Source: Stenotrophomonas sp. ASS1
GTDB lineage: Bacteria; Pseudomonadota; Gammaproteobacteria; Xanthomonadales; Xanthomonadaceae
Direction of reading: 5' to 3'
Assembly: GCF_004346925.1 (NCBI RefSeq)
Contig: NZ_CP031167.1
Location: 2,686,001-2,750,000 of the forward strand
DNA: 64,000 nucleotides
In this document: in pieces, positions 26,592-35,680 of the stretch
Layout: the number at the start of each line of letters is the position of its first letter
Position numbering within the stretch: position 1 is the stretch's first letter
The notes under the pieces: generated by a model
The model's database searches: none
The model's input: the letters and a program-made list of their open reading frames with translations, nothing else
What the model was told of the DNA's origin: nothing
Made by a program: the position numbers and the translations under genes

Positions 26592-27680
26592 ATGTTCCCT
26601 CGCTTAGCCAGCCTTCTCTTCCTGGCCCTGTGCAGCAGCAGCGCGCTGGCCAACGACGCCGCCTATCGACCCGCCTTCCACCCCGACCAGCTGAAGGGAC
26701 CACCCGCAGGACGCCCGAACGAAGTGCTGGTGCTGGGCAGCCCGCACCTGTCCAGCCTGCCGGAGACCTTCACGCCGGCGATGCTGGAACCTCTGCTGCA
26801 GCGCCTGGAAGCCTGGCGGCCCACCGCGATCGCGGTGGAGAACCTGTCCGGCCTGCAGTGTGACTTCATGCGCCGCAATCCGGCCCGATACGCGGAGAGC
26901 GTAGCGGACTACTGCGTCGATCCGGCACCGGCGCAGGCCGCCACCGGCCTGGACGTGCCCAGCGCCAACGTGGAGATGGAACGCCTGCTTGCGGATTGGC
27001 CGAAGGCGCCGACCGCTGCCCAGCGGCGCCGATTGGCCGCCGTGTTCCTGGCCGCGGGCGAAAGCAGCTCGGCAGTCGTCCAATGGCTGCGGCTGCCCAG
27101 GGAAGAGCGACGTGCTTCGGACAGCCTGACACCGGAACTGGTGCAGTTCCTCGACACGCGCATGGCCCGCCGCAACGAGGCCGGACTGGTGGCCGGCGTA
27201 CTTGCGGCACGCCTGGGGCTGGAGCGCCTGTGGTCGGTCGACGACCACACTGCAGATTCGCCAACACCGGAATCGCAGCAGAAGGCCTACGCTGCCGCCA
27301 TACGCGGTGCCTGGGACAATTCCTTCGTCAAAGCGCGCAGGGCGGCCGATGAACGACTGGAGGCCAATCTTGCTCAACCGGATGGATTGCTCGCAATGTA
27401 TCGCGCCTACAACGCCCCCGCGGCCGCGATGGTGGCCTTCAACAGCGATTTCGGCGCGACCCTCGTCGAGCCCTCGCCGGAAGGCTTCGGCCGCAACTAC
27501 GTGGGCTTCTGGGAAACCCGCAACCTGCGCATGGTCGCCAACATGCGCGACATCCTGGGCCAGCATCCAGGCACCCGCATGCTGACCATCGTCGGTGCCT
27601 CGCACAAGGGCTACTACGAGGCTTACCTCAACCTGATGCATGACGTGCAGCTGGTCAGTTCGGATGAAGTACTGCGTTGA
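26592..27680 (+). CDS. Exported DUF5694-like protein
   Basis: A 362-residue protein with a signal peptide (MFPRLASLLFLALCSSSALA). The mature part starts with a Rossmann-like strand EVLVLGSPHLSSLPETF, then a helix-rich middle, and ends with NMRDILGQHPGTRMLTIVGA and SHKGYYEAYL. The VLGSxH start and VGxSHK end resemble DUF5694/TraB-Tiki-like proteins of unknown role. GGAG precedes the chosen ATG by six bases. It lies 64 bases before the beta-helix gene on the same strand. Confidence 0.72.
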   Translation: MFPRLASLLFLALCSSSALANDAAYRPAFHPDQLKGPPAGRPNEVLVLGSPHLSSLPETFTPAMLEPLLQRLEAWRPTAIAVENLSGLQCDFMRRNPARYAESVADYCVDPAPAQAATGLDVPSANVEMERLLADWPKAPTAAQRRRLAAVFLAAGESSSAVVQWLRLPREERRASDSLTPELVQFLDTRMARRNEAGLVAGVLAARLGLERLWSVDDHTADSPTPESQQKAYAAAIRGAWDNSFVKARRAADERLEANLAQPDGLLAMYRAYNAPAAAMVAFNSDFGATLVEPSPEGFGRNYVGFWETRNLRMVANMRDILGQHPGTRMLTIVGASHKGYYEAYLNLMHDVQLVSSDEVLR

Positions 27681-27744
27681 CGTCAAGCCGGTCGGCTGCG
27701 GTATCTTGGATGCAACTTCAACCACTCCACGGAAGGAACCCATA

Positions 27745-28704
27745 ATGAAACAACGCATTTCCGCCGTACTCTTTGCCATAGGCCTGGCCGGTGCTGCACA
27801 GGCCTCGGCATGCGATCTCACTCTCGACAGTGGTGGTGACCTTGCTGCCGCAGTGACCGCCGCACCTGGCAAGAAAATCTGCCTGCGGCCTGGCGCCTAC
27901 GTCACTGGGCCTGCACCACTGGAAGTTCCCTCCGGCACGACCATCGAGGGATTGGGTGCGAGCATGGCCGACGTCGTGATCTCCGCCCATGGCTCCCCAC
28001 AGAAGGCAATCGGGCTCGGCAGCGGCACCATGCTGCACAACTTCACATTGTCCACCGGTGCAGGCGGAAACTTCGGTGTACTGGCCTATCATCAGGACCG
28101 CATCATCATCTGGAGCCTCGATATCGTCGGCTTCCAGATCAGCACTGGTGTCGTGGGCGGGAAAGGTGTGGATATATGGGACACCTTCATGCGTGCCAAC
28201 GGCATAGCGGGCAACAATGTGGCAGACCCGAATCTGTGGATCACCGATTCCCGCGACGTCACCATCCTCTATGGGCAGCTGACCGGACGCAAGGATGGCC
28301 CGGGGGGCGATGGCGAGATGGCCATCTACAACTCGAGCAACGTCATGATTGATGGCGCCCGCGTCATCGACTCCGGCGCCAGCGCCATCTATCTGGTGAA
28401 CTGCGTCGACTGCACCATCAAGAACTCGGTGATCGAACGCCCTGGTGAATGGGGTATTGACGTCGTACAGGGTTCACAGCGCTTTTTTGCAGAAAACAAT
28501 GCTGTAAGCGGTGCGAACTATGGTGGAGCGGTGTTTGAGACATCGGGCGGTACCACGGCAACATTCCGCTCCAACCGGTTCATTCAGAATCGTCGCTTGG
28601 GTGTTGGAAACTGCAACGGCATCAATGCAAAGGGTGGTGTTGCAGGCGTTCTATCGACAGGTAACATCTCTTTCCCTTCAGGTGATCTCTGCGCCTTCCC
28701 GTGA
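27745..28704 (+). CDS. Secreted right-handed parallel beta-helix protein
   Basis: A 319-residue protein with a signal peptide (MKQRISAVLFAIGLAGAAQA). Repeating short strands such as GTTIEGLGASMADVVIS, SNVMIDGARVIDSGASAIYL and CTIKNSVIERPGEWGIDVVQ indicate a NosD/pectate-lyase-type beta-helix. Four cysteines may form two disulfides. The catalytic Asp/Lys/Arg pattern of a pectate lyase is not clear, so the enzyme class is open. GGAAGGA lies six bases before the start. Its composition is somewhat less GC-rich than that of its neighbours. Its end overlaps the facing small membrane protein gene by 27 bases. Confidence 0.78.
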   Translation: MKQRISAVLFAIGLAGAAQASACDLTLDSGGDLAAAVTAAPGKKICLRPGAYVTGPAPLEVPSGTTIEGLGASMADVVISAHGSPQKAIGLGSGTMLHNFTLSTGAGGNFGVLAYHQDRIIIWSLDIVGFQISTGVVGGKGVDIWDTFMRANGIAGNNVADPNLWITDSRDVTILYGQLTGRKDGPGGDGEMAIYNSSNVMIDGARVIDSGASAIYLVNCVDCTIKNSVIERPGEWGIDVVQGSQRFFAENNAVSGANYGGAVFETSGGTTATFRSNRFIQNRRLGVGNCNGINAKGGVAGVLSTGNISFPSGDLCAFP

Positions 28705-28962
28705 AGCATGGGCCTGAGCATCAAAAGCATGAGGCGGTACTTCCTTCCCGCCCGTCCGCCACAGCACGATGCTGGCGGCACCGATACAGGACAGCGTGAA
28801 CACCAGCAGGGCGACCGCGCCGCCCTGCAGTACCGGCAGCAGGGCCTGCGCGTGAAGGTCGCCGCGCAGCTGTTCCGCACGCAGGCAGGCGGCCAGCGCG
28901 AGGCACCAGCCAACCATCGCCGGGGCGTAGGCCCGCATCGCAACCGGGTTCCAGACCTTCAT
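28678..28962 (-). CDS. Small two-helix membrane protein
   Basis: A 94-residue protein with two hydrophobic segments (about residues 12-28 and 47-67: GGAVALLVFTLSCIGAASIV). I do not recognise the family. It ends inside the 3' end of the beta-helix gene on the other strand (27-base tail overlap) and lies 62 bases upstream of the PAS-GGDEF gene's stop. Coding potential is moderate. Confidence 0.5.
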   Translation of the reverse strand: MKVWNPVAMRAYAPAMVGWCLALAACLRAEQLRGDLHAQALLPVLQGGAVALLVFTLSCIGAASIVLWRTGGKEVPPHAFDAQAHASREGAEIT

Positions 28963-29024
28963 GGGATCACCTGCATGAGTGGATGTGCGCGCAGTATTCG
29001 CGCACGTCCTCTCACAGGCTGAGA

Positions 29025-31214
29025 TCAGCCTTCGGCGGCTTCGGAATCATCGCCGGGCAGCTCACTGGCCTCGCCCTGCACCTGTACGTTGTTGCGACCC
29101 ATTGCCTTGGCCCGGTAGCACTGGGCATCAGCCGCTGCCACGGCCTGGTCCACGCTCATCCCACCCGCCAATGGCGCGATACCGATGCTGGCACCCACAT
29201 GCAGGCGGTCCCGGTCCCACGGAATCGACAGCGACGCCAGGGTGTGCAGCAGTTCACCGCCGATGCGCGCGGCACGACGCGGCGTGCAGCCGGACAGGAT
29301 CACTGCGAATTCGTCGCCGCCCAGACGCGCCACTACGTCCGAATCACGCACACCGTGGCGCAGCACGCTGGCCACCGCCCACAGCACGGCATCGCCGGCC
29401 AGATGGCCCCAGGTGTCGTTGACCGGCTTGAAGCGGTCCAGGTCGATGTACATCAACGACGCGGCCTGGCCAGTTCGCTCGACGCGGGTGATCGCCTGCT
29501 GCAGATGCACCTCGAAACCGCGACGGTTGCTCAGCTCGGTGAGCGGATCGATCTCGGCCAGATGGCGCGCTTCGCGCTGGCGCGCGCGCTGCTGGGTGTC
29601 ATCACGCAGTACCCACACTGCACCGCGTACATGACCTTCATCATCGCGCAGCCAGGCACGGGTCAGGTCGACCGGGATCGTGGCCGTGCCCAGGCGCAGC
29701 AGAAGATCGGCGTGCAGGTCCACCGCATTGCTTTCCGGGTCCAGCAGGACCGACACATCCAGTACCGAGCCGGGCGCATATTCGGTGGTGAGTGCCAGCA
29801 CGTCCTGCACCTTGTGCCCGGCCAGCGACAGCGCGCCATCACCCGCCAGGGTGCGTACTGCGGCGGCATTGGCGTAGTCGATACGGCCATCCAGGCTGAC
29901 ACTGAGCACCAGGTCGGCAACCGCATCAAGCGTGATACGGCTGCGCTGCTCGCTCTCGAACAGGCGCTGCTCGCTGCTGCGCTGGGCGCTGATGTCCTGG
30001 ATCTGCGACACGAAATGCAGCGGTTCACCGTGCTCGGTGCGCACCAGCGACACCGACAGCCGCGCCCAGATCACCTTGCCGTCGCGATCGAGATAGCGCT
30101 TTTCCAGGTGGTAGTGGCTGCGCCGCCCGGCCAGCAGATCCTGCACCAGGGCCAGGTCGGTCTGCAGGTCATCGGGGTGGGTCAGGCGCTGGAAATCAAC
30201 CTGCAGCAGTTCTTCGCGGGGGTAGCCCAGGATCCGGCACAGTGCGTCATTGACGTCCAGCCAGCGTCCTTCCAGCGACACCAGCGCCATGCCCAGCGCC
30301 GCCGACGTGAACGCACCGGCGAATTTCTCTGCCGACAGGCGTGCTTCGGCGCGCGCCTGCAGGATCTCGGTGATGTCGATGGACATGCCGACATAGCCGA
30401 TCCGCGCGCCGCCGGCACCATCCATGCGGCTGATCGACAAGCGCACCTGGCGTGGCTGGCCATCCTTGCGCCGCAGTGTCCACTGCCGTGAATAGGTCTG
30501 CTCATCGGCGCGGGCGCTGAGTGCTTCAAACGCGCCCGGTAGGCTTCCATCCGCAGCCGCCAGCGGCCGCAGCCAGGCCGCCAGCTCGTCCGGATCGTGG
30601 AAATCACCCAGTCGCCGCTGGCCGACCACTTCTTCCGCGCTGTAACCCAGCAGGCGTTCCGCGCCGGTATTGAACAGGGTGATGGTGCCTTCGGTATCGG
30701 TCGCGATCACCGCCACCTCATCGGACGCGTCGACCACGGCCTGCAATCGCTGCCGGCTCTCGGCCGCATCCTGCCGCGCCTGCTGCAGCTCGGTCACGTC
30801 GGCGTGCGCACCGGCCATCCACAGCGGTCGTCCCTGCCCGTCCCATTCGAACACGCGGCCACGGTCGTGGATCCATATCCACTGGCCATTCTTGTGGCGC
30901 ATGCGCAACAGGCAGACGTAGTTGTCGCTGCGGCCTTCGAAATGGTCCTCGAGCGCCGCGTCGGACAGGACGATGTCGTCGGGGTGGACCAGCTTCAGGA
31001 ACGTCTTCTGGCACACCGGCTCCAGCTCTTCCAGGCGATAGCCGACAATCTCCGCCCAGCGCGCATTGACCCGCATTTCGCCGGTCTGCACGTTCCATTC
31101 CCAGGTACCGGCAGCGGTGCCGTCGATGATCATGGCCAGGCGCCGGCGCTCCTCTGCCAGTTCCTGCAGGCGCCGCTCGAGCAGCCCGTTGCCGTTGTTT
31201 CCCTGGCCCGCCAT
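29025..31214 (-). CDS. Multi-PAS diguanylate cyclase
   Basis: A 729-residue protein without transmembrane helices. Four PAS modules in a row (about 30-150, 155-285, 290-415 and 425-545) include PAS-fold signatures such as GTWEWNVQTGEMRVNARW and GYPREELLQVDFQRLTHPDD, each closed by a PAC-like WxxxxxDITE segment. The GGDEF domain begins at DPLTELSNRRGFEVHL and has RLGGDEF near residue 630, with an RxxD site (RDSD) just before it. It should make c-di-GMP in response to internal signals. ATG 31214 is used; the TTG one codon earlier is also possible. Confidence 0.9.
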   Translation of the reverse strand: MAGQGNNGNGLLERRLQELAEERRRLAMIIDGTAAGTWEWNVQTGEMRVNARWAEIVGYRLEELEPVCQKTFLKLVHPDDIVLSDAALEDHFEGRSDNYVCLLRMRHKNGQWIWIHDRGRVFEWDGQGRPLWMAGAHADVTELQQARQDAAESRQRLQAVVDASDEVAVIATDTEGTITLFNTGAERLLGYSAEEVVGQRRLGDFHDPDELAAWLRPLAAADGSLPGAFEALSARADEQTYSRQWTLRRKDGQPRQVRLSISRMDGAGGARIGYVGMSIDITEILQARAEARLSAEKFAGAFTSAALGMALVSLEGRWLDVNDALCRILGYPREELLQVDFQRLTHPDDLQTDLALVQDLLAGRRSHYHLEKRYLDRDGKVIWARLSVSLVRTEHGEPLHFVSQIQDISAQRSSEQRLFESEQRSRITLDAVADLVLSVSLDGRIDYANAAAVRTLAGDGALSLAGHKVQDVLALTTEYAPGSVLDVSVLLDPESNAVDLHADLLLRLGTATIPVDLTRAWLRDDEGHVRGAVWVLRDDTQQRARQREARHLAEIDPLTELSNRRGFEVHLQQAITRVERTGQAASLMYIDLDRFKPVNDTWGHLAGDAVLWAVASVLRHGVRDSDVVARLGGDEFAVILSGCTPRRAARIGGELLHTLASLSIPWDRDRLHVGASIGIAPLAGGMSVDQAVAAADAQCYRAKAMGRNNVQVQGEASELPGDDSEAAEG

Positions 31215-31381
31215 CAATCCGGTCCCCGGCCCGCACAGGCGGGCAGCAGCCGCAGCACAACGCTGCAGCCCTCAACGAAGACAACGGGTCCTGCTGGCGT
31301 CATGGCCCTCCCCAGCGACAGCGGGGAGGCCAAACGCCCCCCTCAGGCGCAAGTGTGCGCAATCACGGGGAAAATCGACAA

Positions 31382-31413
31382 GTCCCCCGCCACGAATCAA
31401 GCGTGACGGGGGA
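31382..31413 (-). terminator. Probable terminator of tex
   Basis: GTCCCCCG / CGGGGGAC inverted arms around a 16-base loop, nine bases past the tex stop. On the minus strand it is followed by a T-containing stretch (CTTGTCGATTTTCC). Confidence 0.6.
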
Positions 31414-31421
31414 CACGGTCC

Positions 31422-33809
31422 TCAACTGCGCTTGGCGCGGGCGAAGGCCTCCGCCAGGGCGTTGTTGGCCGGGGGCGCGGACTGAGCGGGACGGCCGCCA
31501 TTGCCCTGGCCCCGGTTTGGCCCGCGGTTCTGGCCGCCTGCGTCGCGGCGCGGCCCCTGCCCTTGGCCGCGGTCATCACGCTGGCCCGGGCGGCTGGTGG
31601 CCTGCCCGGGGGTGTCGTCCAGGCGCCGGGTCAGGGCGATGCGCTTGCGCGCCACGTCCACCTCCAGCACCTTGACCTTGACGATATCGCCGGCCTTGAC
31701 CACGTCGCGCGGGTCCTTCACGAAGGTATCGGAGAGCGCCGAGATGTGGATCAGGCCATCCTGGTGCACGCCGATATCGACGAAGGCGCCGAAGGCGGCC
31801 ACGTTGCTGACCACACCTTCCAGCACCATGCCCTCGCGCAGGTCCTTGATGTCCTCGACGCCCTCGGCGAAGCGCGCGGCCTTGAACTCCGGACGCGGGT
31901 CACGGCCCGGCTTTTCCAGTTCCTTCAGGATGTCGCGCACGGTCGGCACGCCGAAGGTGTCGTCGGTGAACTGTTCTGCCTTCAAGCCGCGCAGGAAGCT
32001 GCCATCACCGATCAGCGCCTTGATCGGGCGCGCGGTGCTGGCCACGATGCGCTCGACCACCGGGTAGGCTTCGGGGTGCACCGCCGAGGCGTCCAGCGGC
32101 TGGTCACCATCGGCGATACGCAGGAAGCCGGCGCACTGCTCGAAGGTCTTCTCGCCCAGGCGCGCGACCTTCAGCAGGTCCTTGCGGCGCTTGAACGGGC
32201 CATTGTCGTCACGATGGCGCACGATGTTCTCGGCCACCGTGGACGACAGGCCGGACACGCGCGACAGCAGCGCGGCCGAGGCAGTGTTCACGTACACGCC
32301 CACGGCATTCACGCAGTCCTCGACCCGCGCATCCAGTGCCCGCGCCAGGCGGTACTGGTCCACGTCGTGCTGGTACTGGCCGACACCGATCGCCTTGGGT
32401 TCGATCTTCACCAGTTCGGCCAGCGGATCCTGCAGGCGGCGCGCGATGGACACCGCGCCACGCAGCGACACGTCCAGCCCCGGGAATTCCTTGGCCGCGA
32501 ACTCGGACGCCGAGTACACCGACGCGCCCGCCTCGCTGACCACCACCTTCTGCAGCTTCGGGTTGGCGGCAGCCTTGATCGCTTCGCCGGCCAGCTTGTC
32601 GGTTTCGCGGCTGGCGGTGCCGTTGCCGATCGCGATCAGTTCCACGTTGTACTTGGCGCACAGCTGCTTGATCGTCTGCAGCGACTGCTCCCACTGGCGG
32701 CGCGGCTCGTGCGGGTAGATGGTGTCGGTGGCGACCAGCTTGCCGGTCGCATCAACCACGGCGATCTTGCAGCCGGTACGAATGCCCGGATCCAGCCCGA
32801 GTACAGTCTTCGGGCCCGCCGGGGCGGCCAGCAGCAGGTCCTTCAGGTTGTCGCCGAACACAGCGATGGCTTCGGCTTCGGCCTTTTCGCGAGCCTGGTT
32901 GAACAGGTCCAGCAGCAGATGGGTGTGCAGCTTGGCACGCCAGGTCAGGCGGCAGGCATCCAGCAGCCAGCGGTCGGCGGCACGGCCCTGATCGGCGATG
33001 CCGGCCTTGCGCGCCACGCGTCCTTCGGCGTACTGGTGACCGGCCTCGGCCTCGCTGCCCGGGTCCAGTTCCAGGAACAGGATTTCCTCGCGGCGCGCAC
33101 GGAACAGCGCCAGCAAGCGGTGCGAGGGAATCTTCGCCAGCGCCTCGGCGTGTTCGAAATAGTCACGGTACTTGGCGCCTTCGGTTTCCTTGCCCTCGGC
33201 CACGCGGGCACGGATCACGCCGGTCTCGCCCAGCCAGGTGCGCAGCTCACCGACCAGCGCGGCATCTTCGCCCCAGCGCTCCATCAGGATCGCGCGTGCA
33301 CCTTCCAGCGCGGCCTTGGTGTCGGCCACGCCCTTGTCGGTGTCAATAAAGGTGGCCGCGAAGACCTGCGGGTCCTGCGTCGGGTCGGCCAGCAGGCCAT
33401 CAGCCAGCGGTTCCAGACCGGCCTCGCGGGCGATCTGGGCGCGCGTACGGCGCTTGGGCTTGTACGGCAGGTACAGGTCTTCCAGCCGGCTCTTGGTGTC
33501 GGCGGCCAGGATGTCGTTGCGCAGTTCGTCGCTGAGCTTGCCCTGCTCACCGATGCTGGCCAGCACCGCCGCGCGACGGTCTTCCAGTTCGCGCAGGTAG
33601 GTCAGGCGCACTTCCAGGTTGCGCAGCTGGGTGTCGTCCAGGCCCCCGGTCACTTCCTTGCGGTAGCGCGCGATGAACGGAACGCTGGCGCCCTCGTCGA
33701 GCAGGCCGACGGCGGCACGTACCTGGGCGGACTGGGCACCGATCTCGTCGGCGATGGTCTGGGCGATCTGCTGGGCGAGCGCGCTCTGGGCGTTCTTGGC
33801 GTCGTGCAT
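31422..33809 (-). CDS. tex: Tex RNA-binding transcription accessory protein
   Basis: A 795-residue Tex/YhgF protein. Domains in order are an N-terminal helical region ([17 protein letters not shown]), a YqgF/RNase H-like fold ([18 protein letters not shown], about residues 330-460), helix-hairpin-helix pairs ([17 protein letters not shown]) and an S1 RNA-binding domain ([20 protein letters not shown]). After it comes a low-complexity Arg/Gly/Gln tail ([19 protein letters not shown]). The tail exceeds the E. coli protein and may bind RNA. ATG 33809 is chosen over an upstream in-frame one because homology begins there. Confidence 0.93.
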   Translation of the reverse strand: MHDAKNAQSALAQQIAQTIADEIGAQSAQVRAAVGLLDEGASVPFIARYRKEVTGGLDDTQLRNLEVRLTYLRELEDRRAAVLASIGEQGKLSDELRNDILAADTKSRLEDLYLPYKPKRRTRAQIAREAGLEPLADGLLADPTQDPQVFAATFIDTDKGVADTKAALEGARAILMERWGEDAALVGELRTWLGETGVIRARVAEGKETEGAKYRDYFEHAEALAKIPSHRLLALFRARREEILFLELDPGSEAEAGHQYAEGRVARKAGIADQGRAADRWLLDACRLTWRAKLHTHLLLDLFNQAREKAEAEAIAVFGDNLKDLLLAAPAGPKTVLGLDPGIRTGCKIAVVDATGKLVATDTIYPHEPRRQWEQSLQTIKQLCAKYNVELIAIGNGTASRETDKLAGEAIKAAANPKLQKVVVSEAGASVYSASEFAAKEFPGLDVSLRGAVSIARRLQDPLAELVKIEPKAIGVGQYQHDVDQYRLARALDARVEDCVNAVGVYVNTASAALLSRVSGLSSTVAENIVRHRDDNGPFKRRKDLLKVARLGEKTFEQCAGFLRIADGDQPLDASAVHPEAYPVVERIVASTARPIKALIGDGSFLRGLKAEQFTDDTFGVPTVRDILKELEKPGRDPRPEFKAARFAEGVEDIKDLREGMVLEGVVSNVAAFGAFVDIGVHQDGLIHISALSDTFVKDPRDVVKAGDIVKVKVLEVDVARKRIALTRRLDDTPGQATSRPGQRDDRGQGQGPRRDAGGQNRGPNRGQGNGGRPAQSAPPANNALAEAFARAKRS

Positions 33810-34016
33810 TGCTTCAGGTCTGTGCCGCGTTACGGGAAGACCCCATTCTGGCAATCCACGACGGAGCCGGACAAGGCATTGACAGGGGGCGAGGTTCAGC
33901 AGCGAGGCCGGAGTGGACGCCGGCATCCTGGCGAAAAGAGGGCTCGGACTGGCCCTGGGCTGGGATGCCGGCGCGGGCGCGCGATGGTGGGCGCGCCCTG
34001 CCGCGTGTTGCGGAGG

Positions 34017-34232
34017 TCAGCGGTAGTGGCGGGCGGCGCGCTGCATGACGATCTCGTCACGCATGCCTTCCAGGGCCATCAGGCGGACCTTGCCGACACC
34101 CTGCAGTTCCATGAACCGCTCCGTGTAGAACTCCGGCCCCAGCGCGGTGTCGGCGCGGGATTTGCTGAAGCCGTAGGGCACCACGCCCTTCTCGCCATCC
34201 TTGCTACCACCGACATAAAGAACGATTGCCAT
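34017..34232 (-). CDS. Small conserved hypothetical protein (71 aa)
   Basis: A 71-residue protein (start MAIVLYVGGSKDGEKGVVPY) with no signal peptide or membrane helix. A perfect GGAGGA site lies eight bases before the start. Two beta-strand-like segments and a C-terminal helix (GMRDEIVMQRAARHYR) are suggested. Not recognised. It sits alone between tex and the inverted hairpin element. Confidence 0.65.
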   Translation of the reverse strand: MAIVLYVGGSKDGEKGVVPYGFSKSRADTALGPEFYTERFMELQGVGKVRLMALEGMRDEIVMQRAARHYR

Positions 34233-34425
34233 GTGATGTATTCCTCCAAATTGCTACTGCGTACTGCACTCGATGAGCGATGCTGCGAGCTCATCGAGGG
34301 AGAGCTTACCGCGTCGAACCTGACTGGAACGTCACGAAGGCTAATGACGATCGGTTGCATGCAGATGACTGCGGGATCGCAGCAGAATGCTTACGGATCT
34401 TTAACTTCCGACTAACGAATCGGGG
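34233..34425. other. Upstream flank of the inverted element
   Basis: 193 bases without a gene. They include the promoter region of the 71-residue protein and a weak inverted repeat CTCGATGAGCGATGCTGCGAGC / GCTCATCGAG near 34271-34300. Nothing else is seen. Confidence 0.4.
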
Positions 34426-34963
34426 GTTTCCAGCCAACGGCGCAGCCCCTCGTGGGTGGTTTGGTTGTTCGCGGAAAGCTGGTTTCCCGGGGGCTGGCCG
34501 GGAGGGTGGGTAGTGCGGGGACGCCGTGAACCCGTCCCTGGGGGCTTGGCCGCGGCATCCATGCCGCGGACACCCCGCCCCACCCACCCTCCCGGCCGCT
34601 GACAGGTTCCTGATGCCTGCCTCCCCCCACGGAAAAGAAAAAAGAAGATCAAAAGCAAAAACAGCTTGGCCGGCTGATTTGTTGCTTCCTGTAGAGCCAA
34701 GCCAAGCCAAGCCATGCCCCGCTCGCGAGCAAGCGCAGCGCGCGACCCGCTTTTGCCTTGCTTTTTCTTCTCCGTGGCGGGCCGCGCAGGAAACTGTCAG
34801 GGGCCGGGCGGGGTGGGTTCGCGGGACCGTTGGCGCCATGGATGGCGCCATCGAGCCCCCAGGGACGGGTTTACGGCGTGTCCCGCGAACCCACCCCGCC
34901 CGGCCCAATCGCATGAACGCATTCCGCGACCACCCACGAGGGGCTGCGCCGTTGGCTGGAAAC
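34426..34963. repeat. Composite inverted element: two hairpin-bearing copies head to head
   Basis: The outer arms GTTTCCAGCCAACGGCGCAG (34426-34460) and their reverse complement (34929-34963) are 35 bp, perfect. Each half holds an inner hairpin: 34498-34594 in the left copy, with GGGTGGG/CCCACCC arms, and 34802-34905 in the right copy, with perfect 26-bp arms starting GGCCGGGCGGGGTGGGTTCG. The loops correspond in opposite orientation (ACGCCGTGAACCCGTCCCTG left, ACGCCGTAAACCCGTCCCTG right, each followed by a palindrome around CATCCATG). A-rich strings (CACGGAAAAGAAAAAAGAAG) flank the midpoint, where GCCAA repeats (34696-34713) sit. No protein is encoded. The right arm begins exactly at the stop codon of the next gene. 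Confidence 0.85.
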
Positions 34964-35403
34964 TACGGCCACCAGCCACGCCCGAACCGGGCGAAATGAT
35001 CGGCCGCGCGCTCGAACGGGTTGCGCGCACTCACCCCGCCACACAGCAGGTACACCGGCAGGTACAGCGGCCCCAGCACCATGTACTGGTAGACGTGCGC
35101 GCGTTCGTGGTCATCCAGCCGGATCAGCGGCTCCACGCCCCACCCCGCCTGGTGTGCATAGGTGCGGCAGGAAATGCCCAGGTCATGCCCGGTGTGCAGG
35201 ATCACATTGCCCAGGGTGATCGCCCCACCCGGCCCCCACGGCCAGCGATCGAACACCAACGCGCTGTCACGGCCGCTCCAGCGCAGCGTCGCGCCGCCGA
35301 GCATGCCGGCCAGTCCACCGATCAGGCCGAGCAGTGAATTGGGGGACGTCCACACCGCGCCCAGCACCTGCAGCGCGCGCAGCCAGACCGGCCAGGGCGT
35401 CAC
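34963..35403 (-). CDS. Conserved membrane-associated protein with HERAH motif
   Basis: About 146 residues if GTG 35403 is the start (eight bases after the PspC stop); GTG 35442 is an alternative that would overlap the PspC gene. There is a hydrophobic segment near the N terminus (LLGLIGGLAGMLGG). Later come DDHERAHVYQYMVLGPLYLP and NPFERAADHFARFG. The HExxH-like spacing is not met (HERAH), so peptidase activity is uncertain. Its stop lies in the end of the inverted element. I do not know its function; position suggests an operon with the PspC-domain protein. Confidence 0.65.
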   Translation of the reverse strand: MTPWPVWLRALQVLGAVWTSPNSLLGLIGGLAGMLGGATLRWSGRDSALVFDRWPWGPGGAITLGNVILHTGHDLGISCRTYAHQAGWGVEPLIRLDDHERAHVYQYMVLGPLYLPVYLLCGGVSARNPFERAADHFARFGRGWWP

Positions 35404-35411
35404 GGGAGTCT

Positions 35412-35615
35412 TCAATCGGCCTCGTTGGGAATCAGCAGCCACAGGATCAGGTAGACCAGGATGCCGGGGAAGGCCGCCGAGCCGATCGAGACCAGCACGA
35501 ACACGATCCGTACCAGGGTGGCATTCCAGCCGAAGCGATGGGCAATGCCGCCCATCACGCCGGCAATCATGCGGTCGTTCAATGAACGCGACAGCGTGCG
35601 CGGCGTGGTGTTCAT
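35412..35615 (-). CDS. PspC-domain small membrane protein
   Basis: A 67-residue single-domain PspC protein: LSRSLNDRMIAGVMGGIAHRFGW start, then a hydrophobic helix (LVRIVFVLVSIGSAAFPGIL and YLILWLLIP). In E. coli PspC relays envelope stress with PspB, but stand-alone PspC domains such as this have no proven role. It lies eight bases upstream of the HERAH-motif gene, and a REP unit lies 29 bases upstream of its start. Confidence 0.85.
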   Translation of the reverse strand: MNTTPRTLSRSLNDRMIAGVMGGIAHRFGWNATLVRIVFVLVSIGSAAFPGILVYLILWLLIPNEAD

Positions 35616-35644
35616 GGCGGTTCTCCTGGGCTACGGGAAAAAGC

Positions 35645-35667
35645 AGTCGAGCAAGGCTCGACTCTAC
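35645..35667. repeat. GTAGAGTCGAGC-type REP unit
   Basis: AGTCGAGCAAGGCTCGACTCTAC: 8-bp arms around AAGG, ending in the complement of GTAG. It is the same family as at 8125 and 36069 and lies between the PspC and DUF5329 genes. Confidence 0.75.
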
Positions 35668-35680
35668 ACCGCTCCTATGT

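Noticed and set aside
31563..34415. Plus-strand open frame of 950 codons opposite tex
   Set aside because: The minus strand carries an unmistakable Tex protein; the antisense frame has no recognisable domain.
34691..34713. CRISPR-like short tandem repeats (GCCAA)
   Set aside because: Repeat unit is five bases, four copies, no spacers and no cas genes; it is the midpoint of the inverted element.
34426..34963. The inverted element as an insertion sequence
   Set aside because: No transposase frame inside and no clear target-site duplication at its ends; the frames that are open through it are byproducts of the palindromes.
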